DNA of 64,000 bases from Desulfurococcales archaeon (GTDB taxonomy: Archaea; Thermoproteota; Thermoprotei_A; Sulfolobales; Fervidicoccaceae). Positions 41,364 through 51,360 of this stretch are shown here, one piece after another. Each line of letters begins with the position of its first letter. Positions within the stretch are counted from its first letter, which is position 1. Location: contig WYEQ01000018.1 in NCBI GenBank assembly GCA_009904015.1, positions 1 to 64,000 of the forward strand, read 5' to 3'. The notes under the pieces were generated by a model. That model was given only the letters and a program-made list of their open reading frames with translations, ran no database searches and was not told where the DNA came from. A program made the translations under genes and the position numbers.

Positions 41364-42644
41364 TCACGCCCCCGGAATGACTCCTCTCCTATATTTTTCC
41401 CTTTCTTTTACTGGGACAGTAGCATCTATTCCCATCTTAGATGTTTTACCATCAATCGAGCTTGGGTCAAGCGTTGATCCACGTGCTTCATTGATTATTA
41501 CTAAGCCTCTGTGAGCTTGAAATCTTGTAGCTATGGCCCATTCAACTTGACTAATGTCATCAGGGTCAATGTCATCGTCCACTACAACGACGTGTTTTAA
41601 GCTGGGATGCCCAGCGAAAGCTGCTATGATAGCATTTTTGCCATCTCCATCGTGGTTTTTTGTTATGCTTATAATAGCGTGGAGCCACCCGCCACTAGCT
41701 GGTGTTAGCCGTACCTTATGAACTTTGGGTACGACCTTGCTTACTGAGTACCATATACTGGCTTCTCTCGGGGTTCCCATTAGGAAAGCGTGTTCGTATC
41801 CCCCTGGCAGGAGAGCATGAAGATATAAGGGTTGCTTCATGCTAACCCATATTTCGTCTATTTCTATTACCGGTTGCATGCGTTTAGAATCATATGTCAT
41901 AAGAGCATCAACGTAAGGACCTTCTTCTGTTTCATCAAGTGTTATGCGAGCCTCAATCACGACTGAGGAACCAAGCGGAATTAAGTTCCCGTATAGCGGA
42001 GAGTTGGACGCCACGGCTTTCTTATTAAGGAAAATGGGAAGATACGTGAATTCATAAATGCCTAGCGGAGGGCTATTAGAAGCTATCAATAGGTATAATG
42101 GATGATTGCCCAATAGAATCGTTATCGGTAGCTCCTCTCCTTTTTCTTTGGCTCTTGTGTATGCATAATAAAGGTGCCTGGGCACGATTCTAAGCGTCAT
42201 TCTTTTCTCGTCGATGAGCATAAGTCTATGAATACTGGCGTTGTAGGAATTGTTGATTTTGGTAACTATAACGCCTGAGTTAATGTACCATCCTCCATCT
42301 TTTTCAGAAAACTTGCAAAATCCGAGTTCACTCAACTTTAGAGGCGTTTTCACATAGTAATCACTGAAGTTATGCATCTCGAACGATTGTTGTATTGATA
42401 ATGGAGTAGAGTTCAGTTTTACATAAAGTTCTTCATCATTATTAACGAAAGCAGCTTTAAGTAAGGCCTGCCTAGTGGAAACCAGATTACCAGCGATATA
42501 GAATTTTGTTCTTTTTCCCTTCATTACTACTGGATTTCCGCCTTGCGTTCGATACAGCGTTCTGGCAATCTCGTATTCCTCATCCAAGATACCGTCTATA
42601 GTTACTGGTTTAACTTTATCAAGGAAATCATTAATTGTTAACAT
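41364..42644 (-). CDS. UbiD-family decarboxylase (anhydromevalonate phosphate decarboxylase)
   Basis: 426-residue prenyl-FMN-dependent decarboxylase. N-terminal DFLDKVKPVTIDGILDEEYEIARTL, VVMKGKR, RLMLIDEKRMTLRIVPRHLYYAY and the C-terminal VDDDIDPDDISQVEWAIATRFQ are family hallmarks. With aconitase X next door it should convert trans-anhydromevalonate phosphate to isopentenyl phosphate. The Clp1 gene starts 1 base upstream. No UbiX flavin prenyltransferase is visible in the window. Confidence 0.93.
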   Translation of the reverse strand: MLTINDFLDKVKPVTIDGILDEEYEIARTLYRTQGGNPVVMKGKRTKFYIAGNLVSTRQALLKAAFVNNDEELYVKLNSTPLSIQQSFEMHNFSDYYVKTPLKLSELGFCKFSEKDGGWYINSGVIVTKINNSYNASIHRLMLIDEKRMTLRIVPRHLYYAYTRAKEKGEELPITILLGNHPLYLLIASNSPPLGIYEFTYLPIFLNKKAVASNSPLYGNLIPLGSSVVIEARITLDETEEGPYVDALMTYDSKRMQPVIEIDEIWVSMKQPLYLHALLPGGYEHAFLMGTPREASIWYSVSKVVPKVHKVRLTPASGGWLHAIISITKNHDGDGKNAIIAAFAGHPSLKHVVVVDDDIDPDDISQVEWAIATRFQAHRGLVIINEARGSTLDPSSIDGKTSKMGIDATVPVKEREKYRRGVIPGA

Positions 42645-43871
42645 TCAATCCACACTCTTAACTATAGTTCCTTCATGGTATTTTATCCTACTAGTTAAGA
42701 TATAATCTATTTTTCCTTGATATGGGGTTAGTATATATATGCTTGAAGATGGTAAGGAGACCCCCTGTATTATTCCAAAGTGATGATTACCCGTTGGGTC
42801 TGCGAGACCCACAATCATGTTTTCAAATCGCTTTTCGTTTATGAAAACGTAGCTCCTCAGTTGTGTTTTGATTTCTCTCCCTTTGTACACAACTATGACT
42901 TTGTCGAATTGCTTTTCTGCGTACAGTACATCACCGACTACCTGTTTCAATTCTTGAGGTATTTGTGTTGGGGTACCGATTCCTAGTGATATCTCGCCGA
43001 TCATGGGTGTCTCACTGATATTCAATTTTATTTTGTTCAGCTCCGATAACAGAATTTTTTCTCCTCTTAGAATCCGTCTTGTTGTTCTATCTCTCTCTTT
43101 CTTCACTGGAGGAGACGATACTATGTGGGCTTTCGAATCAGGACTCAGCTTCTTAGCTGCGTTCTTGAAGTCGATGCACTCCTCTTTGTTATTGGCGAGG
43201 CATACAACATGTGTTGGTTTTATTATTTGAACTAAAAGCAACTTGTATAGCGATGAGCTCCTGTCCCCAAACCACCCGTCTGTATCAATTATGAAATATC
43301 GAATATTGTTTGTTAAATAGTGATTCAATACATTGGTTAAACCGATAACCACTCTATACTCGTGCCCGACAGGCGTTATGTCCCCCACGAAATAGGAATA
43401 CTCTGACTGGGGCTTTCTTTCCCACAATACTCTTTTGTTTATTATTTTCGAGCTAATGAATCCAGGGTAACCAATGGTTGATTGCCCAACATCACCGTCT
43501 ATTAAGCAAGGCGTTATTTTGTTGTATATCATTCTGTTTGCTAGTGTTTCTGAAAATGTTGTTTTGCCGGATTCAGTTCTTCCTAACACAAGCACCGTGC
43601 ATTTATCAGTCGAGGCACAATCACTTGTTATGTTTTCCGCTGTTGTAATCCATTCCTCAGAGACTTTTACCTCGACTTCGTTTGCCTCCCGCATTTTTCC
43701 ATGAACGCTAAGAGACCTGATACAATCATCATCACTACACATTATTAGATAGCTTCTATCGGCGTGCACAATTATTTTTTCTCCTTCTCTATAGAGTCCT
43801 CCGTTAATAGTTGCTGTGCCTCGCGTTACCTCTAGCATACATGGCCCTTCGACAAAAAAGTTTTTCGCCAT
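42645..43871 (-). CDS. Clp1/Grc3-type polynucleotide 5'-kinase
   Basis: 408 residues. An N-terminal beta-sandwich (about 1-85) is followed by the P-loop GRTESGKTT (about 99-107), PCLIDGDVGQSTIGYPG and a C-terminal beta domain, the three-part Clp1/Grc3 layout. Archaeal Clp1 phosphorylates 5'-OH ends of RNA and DNA and may act in tRNA-intron or rRNA processing. It starts at ATG 43871 and heads the UbiD/aconitase X operon. Confidence 0.92.
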   Translation of the reverse strand: MAKNFFVEGPCMLEVTRGTATINGGLYREGEKIIVHADRSYLIMCSDDDCIRSLSVHGKMREANEVEVKVSEEWITTAENITSDCASTDKCTVLVLGRTESGKTTFSETLANRMIYNKITPCLIDGDVGQSTIGYPGFISSKIINKRVLWERKPQSEYSYFVGDITPVGHEYRVVIGLTNVLNHYLTNNIRYFIIDTDGWFGDRSSSLYKLLLVQIIKPTHVVCLANNKEECIDFKNAAKKLSPDSKAHIVSSPPVKKERDRTTRRILRGEKILLSELNKIKLNISETPMIGEISLGIGTPTQIPQELKQVVGDVLYAEKQFDKVIVVYKGREIKTQLRSYVFINEKRFENMIVGLADPTGNHHFGIIQGVSLPSSSIYILTPYQGKIDYILTSRIKYHEGTIVKSVD

Positions 43872-43908
43872 TTCGTTAACCTAGATTATGTTTTTTTAAG
43901 GGTGCTTA

Positions 43909-44730
43909 TTAGGTATGACGCGAGAGCCACGAGATAATTTCTTCAATGATTTTTTTCTTTCTCCAAATCATTAATCAACTCGTGCTTAGAGTTTTCGAAT
44001 AGAACTAGTTTCTTGTCTGTGCTAGGTATTTTTTCGTATAGCATGATTGAGGCTTGGGGCGGTACAACTCTGTCTTTTTTGCCATGCATTATTAATGCAG
44101 GCACATAAATGTTATTTACGTATCTCCATATCTTGAGGGATGCGTTGTATAGCTCGACGATAAGTCTAACTGTGGGGTCCTTTATAACCAGTGAGTCTCT
44201 TACGTAGTTACTGTTAACATCATTGATGTTTGTCAAATCTTCAGCTTTGATGGGTAGTTTGATTCTTTTTCCTTGGATAAATCCTGGAGAATGTTGTTAA
44301 AAGGATTTTTTGAGCAAGCGGTACGCGGCCGAGATATACTGCGGCTCCGCTTGTGATTATTCCATCTATAAGTAAGTTTTTTGTGTAACCAGCGTAGTAT
44401 ACGGTTATTAATCCGCCCATGTTATGACCAAATAGGAATGTTTTATCTCCTCTATAGTTTTCCTTAATGTACTTTATGTAGTAATACAAATCGTTGAGGA
44501 AATCCTCGAATTCATGAATAAAAACCCCTGTCGTTATCCCTAGCAGTTTTTCCATGCCCTCTTAAGTCATGGATGCAGAAAGCGTAGTTTAAGTGTGATA
44601 AGGTTTCTCCAAGGGAAACATATCTTCCCCCATGCTCTACAAAACCGTGAACTCCTACAACTAGCGCATTATATTTGTCGGGAAACCAGCATCTATGAAA
44701 AACTCTTGTTTTGTTTTTCCAAGTCAACAT
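43909..44730 (-). pseudogene. Alpha/beta-hydrolase (lysophospholipase-like), frameshifted
   Basis: The three reading frames, read together from ATG 44730 to TAA 43909-43911, give one alpha/beta-hydrolase: VGVHGFVEHGGRYVSLGE, then GHNMGG, ALIMHGKKDRVVPP and LFENSKHELIND. The frame changes three times, at GGGGTTTTT (near 44515), AAAAAG (near 44270) and AAAAAAA (near 43955). The nucleophile motif GHSMGG reads GHNMGG, so the catalytic Ser is Asn. Asp and His are kept. The substitution argues for a real pseudogene rather than sequencing error alone. Confidence 0.8.
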
Positions 44731-45203
44731 AAGATTCTGTGTAACGAGGCAAGTCTACCACAATACAGGTTATCTTCTTGATTCTAAAAAAGTGTTTCTA
44801 ATGACACTTTTTTGCATTCACCTAGAAAAGGAGGTTCCCAGTTACTAATCGTTGCTTGATACTTCAATTACGTTTTCGTTGAAGATTTTGATTTAACTAA
44901 TTAGGGAATACTGGATACATTTTTAATTAAGCATAGAGGTCTAAGAGTTGCTTATAGCTCGCATCTTTGTTTATTCCTTGGCAATGATGTTTTGCCGGAA
45001 GCTTAGGTGAGCTAATAGTGTATGAGAGCTACTCTTTGCATCCGTAAGCTCTCTCTTTCAAGGCGGGTATGAGGGTAAGGTTTTCTGCGGAGTCCTATGG
45101 GCTAAGTCAGGGTTTTCTGTAATTTTAATTAAAACGTATAAATGAACATCTTTGAACAAATGGATTGAACGTATAAATAAAACAGAGTATAGCTTTATTG
45201 GAG
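44731..45203. other. 473-base gap without a gene, structured elements
   Basis: No open frame here is convincing. The left part has a perfect inverted repeat (see 44786-44813). The right part has a hairpin GAGAGCT/AGCTCTC around 45024-45053 and two CGTATAAAT TATA-like repeats near 45137 and 45171. It lies between the hydrolase pseudogene and the reductase 3' end and may hold terminators or an unrecognised RNA. Confidence 0.5.
44786..44813. terminator. Perfect 10-bp inverted repeat ending in a T run
   Basis: AAAAAAGTGT and ACACTTTTTT flank an eight-base loop, giving a stem with T runs on either strand. Archaeal termination needs mainly T runs, so this could end transcripts from either side, though no intact gene reads into it. 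Confidence 0.45.
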
Positions 45204-47855
45204 TCAGCTGATGGGGCACGCAGACCATCCGCAGTCTAAGCAGGTTATACATCCTTCTTTGTACACTAGGTTTTTGCTTCCACACTCAGGACACACAGTT
45301 ATTTTTCTTGCTTGTATTTTCCTTGTGTATGGTAAACCATTGTTCTCAATTCTCAAGGAAGCTTTTGTTTTCTCGATTACTTCTTGTGGAGACCTGTATA
45401 TAGGAGGCTCTATGCCGAGACTTCTCATCATATCTAGAGTTTTATTCTCTATATGAAGAGTATAGAAGCCTTTTCTCTGGGAAGGCGTAACTAAGACTGC
45501 CTCTCCTTTCGAGCCTTCGCGGAACACTGTTACCCCCTTCAAGCCGAGCTTATATGCAAACAAGTATGCTTTCAGAACGTCCTCGATCGTCACCCAGTTA
45601 GGCATGTTTATCGTTTTGCTTATACTGGTCGTTATCCACAGCTGCAACTCATACTGAGCTCTAAGATGATCCCACCACGGTATATCATATGCAACAACGA
45701 ATACTTTTTTAAGCTCCTCAGGTATTTCGTCAAGCCCCTGTAAGGATCCTCCATTATCAGCTATTTTCTTTAGCAATTCCTCCTTGTATAGACCCATTTC
45801 TCTTAGTTTTTTTTCAAACTCTAAGTCTACATAATAGAATGTGCCGACAGTAACTCTTTTTTCGTATACTAAAGCGAACTGCGGCTCTATTCCTGAAGAT
45901 ACATCGAATATCATTGATATACTTCCTGTAGGCGCAATCGTGGTTACCTCGTAGTTCCTTATTCCTTTTTCTCTTATTAATCGAGCTAGATAATCCCAGT
46001 CAAGAGTCCATAGATCTTTTCTGTAGTACCCCTCAACGGGCATTTCTCCATCGACGTAGCTTGATTTATTGAAAATTGGGAAGGGGCCTCTCTTCTCAGC
46101 TAGCTCTACAGATTCGAGCATAGCGTAGTATGTTAAGTTTTCAACCAGTACCCTCATGAACCGGAATCCTTCCTCGCTATTATACGTTATGTTCAACGCG
46201 TATAAAGCGTCAGCCAGCCCCATTACGCCTAAGCCAATCTTCCTGTTCTCAAGAGTCTCTTTTTCTATCTGCTTTAATGGGAATTTATTAACGTCAATCA
46301 CGTTGTCTAGGAATCTAAGTGCTACCCTGATTGTTTTTCTATAATCCTCCCAATCAAAATATGGTTTCCCATCTTCTCCCCGCTTAACGAAGGCGTATAG
46401 GTTTATGCTCCCGAGATTGCATGAACCGTATGGGTATAGGGGTTCTTCTCCACAGGGATTAGTGCTTCGTATAAGGCCTTTAGCTTTGAGTAACACGTTT
46501 CTTCTATTAATATTGTCCATGAAGAGGACTCCTGGGTCTCCTGATTTCCACGCGTTTTCAGCTATTAAGTGTAACAGTGTTCTTGGGTCTATGGTTTTCC
46601 ATACCTTCCCAGTTCTTGGATTGACAAGTGGGTATGGCTCTCCTTTTTCATAGTACTTCCAGAAGTCCTCGGTTATCATTACGGATATGTTGAAGTTCTG
46701 GAAGCTTTGCCCATCGCTCTTGCACGTAATAAACTTCTCTATATCCGGGTGCCATATCTCCAATATCCCCATGTTAGCTCCTCTACGTTTACCTCCCTGT
46801 TTCACTACATCCGTTACTACATCTATTATTCTCATGAATGATACTGGGCCTGAAGCCGTTCCCCCAGTGGACTTTACTATATCGCCTTCAGGTCTTAGCT
46901 TGGAGTAATTTATTCCGACCCCTCCACCGCTCTTGAAAATTATTGCTGCATCTCTGGCTGCATCCATTATGGATTCTATGCTGTCGTCTATGTCTAAAAC
47001 AAAGCAAGCTGACAGCTGACCCAACCTGGTTCCAGCGTTAAAGAGAGTAGGGGAGTTCGGGAGAAACTTTTTGCTGACCATTAAGTCGTAATAGGCTTTG
47101 AAATCATTATAGTGGTTATCAAACTCGCCTCTCAATAGCATATCGAAGAACTCTTTCCACGAAACCTTCATTTTACCCTCTTTGTTAAGCCTGTCGTAAA
47201 GGCTTTTCATTCTCTCCAAGTGATACTTGTTCCACGTGAAAGCCTGTTCTCCCTTCTCGTTTCTAAGACCAATTTTGCCATCCCACTCATCTGGGTTGAA
47301 ATCTTCTTCTGGGTGTATCGGCTGAGAGCCGGTCTTATCAAATATTCTCTCATCATAGAGTATATCAGGTATCACTATTGTCGCTGCAACTCTGATGAAC
47401 ATTCTCTTTGGGTCTTCTATGAGCTTCCCTTTCTCATCTCTAAGCAAATATCTGCTTGCGAGTAGCCTGATCGCGTTTAGGCTGAGCGACTTATCAACTT
47501 CATCTACATAGTCCTTTTCGAGAAGCTTCTTCTTCTCCTCTCTTATTTTCTCTCTCTCCTTCCTATAAAGTATGTATGCCTTAGCTACCTCGTATTGATC
47601 AAACTTGACCAGCGCGAACTCAACAATATCCTGTATTTCCTCAACGTGAGGCGCTTTTCTCCCAGCATATTTTTCTTTAATAACGCTGAGGACAAAGTTA
47701 ACAACGTTATCAAGAATAACTGGGTCATATTTCCCCACGCTAAGCATGGCTTTTTTGATAGCGTTCCTGATTCTTTCCGGATCGAAGGCTTCTACTCTTC
47801 CATCCCTCTTTATAACGTTATTAACACCTATGTCGATAGAAGCCAAGCTTATCAC
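45204..47855 (-). CDS. nrdJ: Ribonucleotide reductase, class II (adenosylcobalamin-dependent)
   Basis: 883 residues; makes deoxyribonucleotides using an adenosylcobalamin radical. An N-terminal ATP-cone ([20 protein letters not shown], about 14-100) precedes the barrel: [20 protein letters not shown] has the first active-site Cys and the finger loop is near [20 protein letters not shown]. The C-terminal zinc-type motif is [15 protein letters not shown]...[13 protein letters not shown] 47855 is the longest start; TTG 47846, after AGTGAT, is possible. No small-subunit gene is nearby, as expected for class II. Confidence 0.97.
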   Translation of the reverse strand: MISLASIDIGVNNVIKRDGRVEAFDPERIRNAIKKAMLSVGKYDPVILDNVVNFVLSVIKEKYAGRKAPHVEEIQDIVEFALVKFDQYEVAKAYILYRKEREKIREEKKKLLEKDYVDEVDKSLSLNAIRLLASRYLLRDEKGKLIEDPKRMFIRVAATIVIPDILYDERIFDKTGSQPIHPEEDFNPDEWDGKIGLRNEKGEQAFTWNKYHLERMKSLYDRLNKEGKMKVSWKEFFDMLLRGEFDNHYNDFKAYYDLMVSKKFLPNSPTLFNAGTRLGQLSACFVLDIDDSIESIMDAARDAAIIFKSGGGVGINYSKLRPEGDIVKSTGGTASGPVSFMRIIDVVTDVVKQGGKRRGANMGILEIWHPDIEKFITCKSDGQSFQNFNISVMITEDFWKYYEKGEPYPLVNPRTGKVWKTIDPRTLLHLIAENAWKSGDPGVLFMDNINRRNVLLKAKGLIRSTNPCGEEPLYPYGSCNLGSINLYAFVKRGEDGKPYFDWEDYRKTIRVALRFLDNVIDVNKFPLKQIEKETLENRKIGLGVMGLADALYALNITYNSEEGFRFMRVLVENLTYYAMLESVELAEKRGPFPIFNKSSYVDGEMPVEGYYRKDLWTLDWDYLARLIREKGIRNYEVTTIAPTGSISMIFDVSSGIEPQFALVYEKRVTVGTFYYVDLEFEKKLREMGLYKEELLKKIADNGGSLQGLDEIPEELKKVFVVAYDIPWWDHLRAQYELQLWITTSISKTINMPNWVTIEDVLKAYLFAYKLGLKGVTVFREGSKGEAVLVTPSQRKGFYTLHIENKTLDMMRSLGIEPPIYRSPQEVIEKTKASLRIENNGLPYTRKIQARKITVCPECGSKNLVYKEGCITCLDCGWSACPIS

Positions 47856-48134
47856 TTTCCAAAATTTAATTAATTACATATTAGAGGCGTATAAACCGAT
47901 CTTTACCTCCCCTAAAAAACCATTTGTATAATAATATCCGTAATACCGGTTATAACTAAGCCTTCAAGAAACATATTGATGCAGGAATAAACATGGCTGT
48001 TATGAACCGTACCTAACATTTAGCTAAGCTTCACGCGGAAATAGTATTGAATAACGAGTATTAATTATTAATTTATTATTGCTGTTTTTTTAGTTTTGTC
48101 TTCTTTATGTGAAGAGTGGTTTTCCAAAAATAAA

Positions 48135-48821
48135 CTACTCAATAGCCAAGGCGCTTTTTATTTTCTGGAATTCATCTTTTTCTTTTTTGCTAATCTTAAC
48201 AGGCAGGCTGATTAAAAACACGCTTTCTTTCTTTTCGTTATAACAGATAGGCTCGCAAACATCATATTTGGCTTGACCTAAGCTGTATTCTATTATTCCC
48301 CTATAGAACCCTTGTTGGAACAGCCCACACTTTCTTATTCCTAACCTGGAGTACTCCTCTTCCTCATAGTAGTCTCTGACCCTAATGCTTATATCTGTGG
48401 TATTGCTTAGGACATTAAGTTTAATTTCTATATCCACGAGAGAAAAAAGATCGAGGGACACCCCGGTTACGATAGAGTACTGCAAAATCTTTATTACATC
48501 GGGTTTATCCATAAATAAGCTCTTTTGAACATACTCCGAGTATCCTCTCCCGTAATAGTAGCCAAGCCTCTCAATTACAAAGTCAGCTTGATCTCCTAGC
48601 AATGAATACAGATTAGCAAAAATACCCACAAACGCGTATTGCGGCATAATTCTCAGTTTCATAGAGTTTTCATCATTGAAAACAGCATTCTTCATTGGAA
48701 CAATCATCTCAAATGGTCCCCAATAATGTAGTATGCGAGCAAAACGCTTTCTTTTTTCAAACGCCTCAGCATCTCTTCTATCTTCGATAAGATGCTTTGA
48801 GAAAATAAAAGAACTATACAT
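48135..48821 (-). CDS. V4R-like domain protein (tentative)
   Basis: 228 residues. The region about 75-225 resembles the 4-vinyl-reductase (V4R) small-molecule-binding fold: ERLGYYYGRGYSEYV, then CGLFQQGFYRGIIEYSLGQ and YDVCEPICYNEKKESVFLIS, with the family's Cys and E-x-x-C spacing. The rest is unassigned. V4R proteins sense hydrocarbons, tetrapyrrole precursors or metals. It is the only gene between nrdJ and the frameshifted membrane protein. Confidence 0.55.
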   Translation of the reverse strand: MYSSFIFSKHLIEDRRDAEAFEKRKRFARILHYWGPFEMIVPMKNAVFNDENSMKLRIMPQYAFVGIFANLYSLLGDQADFVIERLGYYYGRGYSEYVQKSLFMDKPDVIKILQYSIVTGVSLDLFSLVDIEIKLNVLSNTTDISIRVRDYYEEEEYSRLGIRKCGLFQQGFYRGIIEYSLGQAKYDVCEPICYNEKKESVFLISLPVKISKKEKDEFQKIKSALAIE

Positions 48822-49093
48822 GAAGATCCTCCGCTCATATTTAGATAAAATGAATCAATATTTCTCAAAACTTCATCTTCACAGCATTTAAGGATGTTTT
48901 CTAATAAAATCCTTAGTTTCTGTCTATCAAGAACAACTATGGCTCTATACTTTTTCTTCAGGGCTTACTAATACCTTGAAATTTGGAATAACTATCATTA
49001 AATTATTATCCATGCGTTTGACCTTATTATTTAGGTTATTATTTAGGTTTTGCGAATATAAATTTAGCTATATGTACCGTGGTTGTAGAATAA

Positions 49094-50309
49094 ATGAGTC
49101 ATGATAAAAATGGTTATAAGTACATCGCATTATTGATTGTAGTTTTGTTGTTATCGCTATTCGTGAAAATGAGTGCTCAGGTATTAGGGCTGACAGGCCT
49201 ATCTTATTCTGATATTAAGTATGGGGTATTCTCAACGAGATTTGTGTGGATTGAGGAAGATAAATGGTTTAACCGGAATGCCATCGAGGCTCTGAGAAGC
49301 GGGGTAAGAATATGCCCCTTGGTCTACAAAGACTATCTTTTTGAGTATCCACCAGTTATCGGTTTATTATGGCAGTTCACGACTTGCTTATCTATATATT
49401 TATCTTTTCCAGAAAAATATTCTAGTAACGAATACCAACTTTACGTCCAAAAAGCCTCACAGATTAATTTTTTAATAAACGCGTTTACCCTAAGCACTGC
49501 ATACATACTGTTAATATTTGTCCTTAGGAAAAAGATGAATATTTATTACAAAAAACTATTATTATTGATTCTGTCTCCATCGGTTTTCATGTATCTATTT
49601 TACAACTGGGATGTTCTCTGCATCTTTTTTTTACATATTGTCAATATATTTCTACTCAACTAAAAGATACTTTGAATCTGGGCTATATCTAGGCTTATCT
49701 GTATCTACAAAACTGTTTACCATAATACCAGCCGTAGTTTATCTAATCGATGCAGCTAGAAGCAGGAAAGCATTGACAAGGTTTATTTTTGGCTTAATGA
49801 TGGGTTTGTTGCCATTTGTTTTTCTTATCGTTTACTCTCCTATTGGTTTCAGAGCTTTTCTTCAATATCATGCTTCATGGTATTGCGAGAACTGTATCTA
49901 TCTTTTATTCATTAACGATATATTCTCGGGTATTCACAAATATTTATCAATTATCGCCGAGAGCCTGGTCGTTATATTAGCAATTACTGTGTATATAAGG
50001 CAAAAAGATTTGCATGTAGCAAGCTTATATTCTCTTCTGGGAGCAATCTCGTTGAGCTATGTATTCAGTCCACAGATGCTATTGCTATTAATTCCTCTTG
50101 CTCTCATGAATCTGCGTTCCAGAGATTATTCGCTCTTCTTTATTTCCGATTTTCTAAATGCATTGATTGTGCCTATCTTTTTTGTTGAACTCGGCTTGAA
50201 AAACTCATCGTGGAGTCTTGGGAGCTTGACTCAAACAGTAGCTCAGCTCCGGAACATAGTTTTGCTCTACATATATGCTAAGGGCTTAATGCACTTGAGA
50301 AGCAGTTAG
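49094..50309 (+). pseudogene. GT87/DUF2029-like membrane glycosyltransferase, frameshifted
   Basis: Two overlapping frames (49094-49663 and 49611-50309) fuse to one polytopic protein of about 400 residues. The break is at a run of eight T residues (49624-49631): with seven, YNWDVLCIFF runs on into YILSIYFYSTKRYFESGLYLGLSVSTKLF, the usual N-W-D and S-T-K-L pattern of the GT87 family, which moves sugars from polyprenyl phosphates. At least eight membrane segments are present. Either a real pseudogene, a sequencing error or programmed slippage. Confidence 0.7.
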
Positions 50310-50382
50310 GAGAATCGTTATTAAAGATTTCTGACTAATCATAAGATCTTGGTGTTAATGATTATTTGTAAAGTGAGAATGA

Positions 50383-50997
50383 ATGTCTAAGTCTATCATG
50401 GATAGTGGGGTTTCCAAGACCGGAAAGAAATCGATTCCTTTAAGGAGATTTTATATCTCAAGTATCCTTGCCTTCTTTGTTCCATTGTTTTTGGGTTTGC
50501 TTATCGGTTTTTATGACAGAAGCTTTGGAGAATACGCTTTTAATACATCTTACGGGAATTTAAGTTTCATAAAGAATCTTTCTTCCTTTGAGCTCTTCTT
50601 GTTCATCTTCGTTAGGAACTCCCTAATAGGATTGCTCCTTGTGGTGTCGGGGTTAATAGTAGGGTTGCCCACGCTATTCATTTTGGTATCGAATGGATTA
50701 GTTATAGGAGCTATCATGGGTTGGATATCAAGCATATACGGCGTAAAGGTGGTTTTATCAGGCATTATTCCACACGGGGTGTTCGAGGTCCCCGCAGTCA
50801 TTATAGCAGGCGCTTATGGTCTTAGGGTAGGTGCAAGCATGATGAGTAGAATAAGGAAAAACAAGGAGGTTCTCATTAGCGACAGCCTCATTGAAGCTAT
50901 AAAAGTTTACTTCAACAGGGTTTTACCACTATTTCTCATAGCTGCGATAATAGAGTCTTACGTAACACCACTCATAGTTTTCTCCGTAATCAAGTAA
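50383..50997 (+). CDS. SpoIIM-family (DUF95) membrane protein
   Basis: 204 residues with about five membrane helices. RNSLIGLLLVVSGLIVGLPTLFILVSNGLVIGAIMGWI and the hallmark GIIPHGVFEVPAVIIAGAYGLRVGASM match the stage-II-sporulation-protein-M family, common in archaea, where its role is unknown and may be in membrane remodelling or cell wall turnover. The N-terminus is short and basic. ATG 50383 has AAAGTGAGA upstream. Confidence 0.88.
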   Translation: MSKSIMDSGVSKTGKKSIPLRRFYISSILAFFVPLFLGLLIGFYDRSFGEYAFNTSYGNLSFIKNLSSFELFLFIFVRNSLIGLLLVVSGLIVGLPTLFILVSNGLVIGAIMGWISSIYGVKVVLSGIIPHGVFEVPAVIIAGAYGLRVGASMMSRIRKNKEVLISDSLIEAIKVYFNRVLPLFLIAAIIESYVTPLIVFSVIK

Positions 50998-51071
50998 GAA
51001 AGGCATGAGAGTACATCTTTGTTAAGGCACGATTGCGACTACAAGCTTGGCTTAGTGAGCATAGGAGAGCT

Positions 51072-51262
51072 GAGACCTCCTCCACGCCCTGAATGGCGAG
51101 GGTTCCCTTTGAGCGGTTCGCCGGTTCCTCTCATCTATTTGGGTCTGCATCTGTCATTTGAGGAGCAGTCGAGGTGACCCCCCATCACTACTTGTTTATC
51201 GTACATGTGGTCGCGCTCTCCGCATTTACGTGCCTGGGGCAACCACGGTTCTCAATTAAAGC
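51072..51262 (-). mobile_element. IS605-type right end with degraded tnpB tail (omega-RNA-like)
   Basis: The 363-base gap (50998-51360) holds no intact gene. On the minus strand, 51136-51072 matches the copy at 5426-5519: AGATG, GAACCGCTC, a stem CGCC/GGCG region and GGAGGAGGTC. Upstream, about 51262-51140, one frame gives KCGERDHMYDKQVV, like the zinc-finger/RuvC-III end of TnpB, before stop codons. This is a plausible decayed tnpB 3' end with its guide-RNA region. No tnpA or TAM can be assigned by eye. Confidence 0.55.
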
Positions 51263-51360
51263 AAGAAAAGGATTTATATTCCATCCACGCTTATAAAAGC
51301 GAGGCTTTCAGTTGTAATTAAAGATTCTATTCGAGATACAATGCATTCATACAAGAACTC

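Noticed and set aside
40100-41400. Aconitase X as hydroxyproline dehydratase
   Set aside because: Both activities exist in this family, but the adjacent UbiD gene and archaeal setting fit the mevalonate role much better.
45058-45285. Minus-strand open frame at the nrdJ 3' end
   Set aside because: Overlaps the zinc-finger end of nrdJ in another frame, and has no recognisable sequence or ribosome-binding site.
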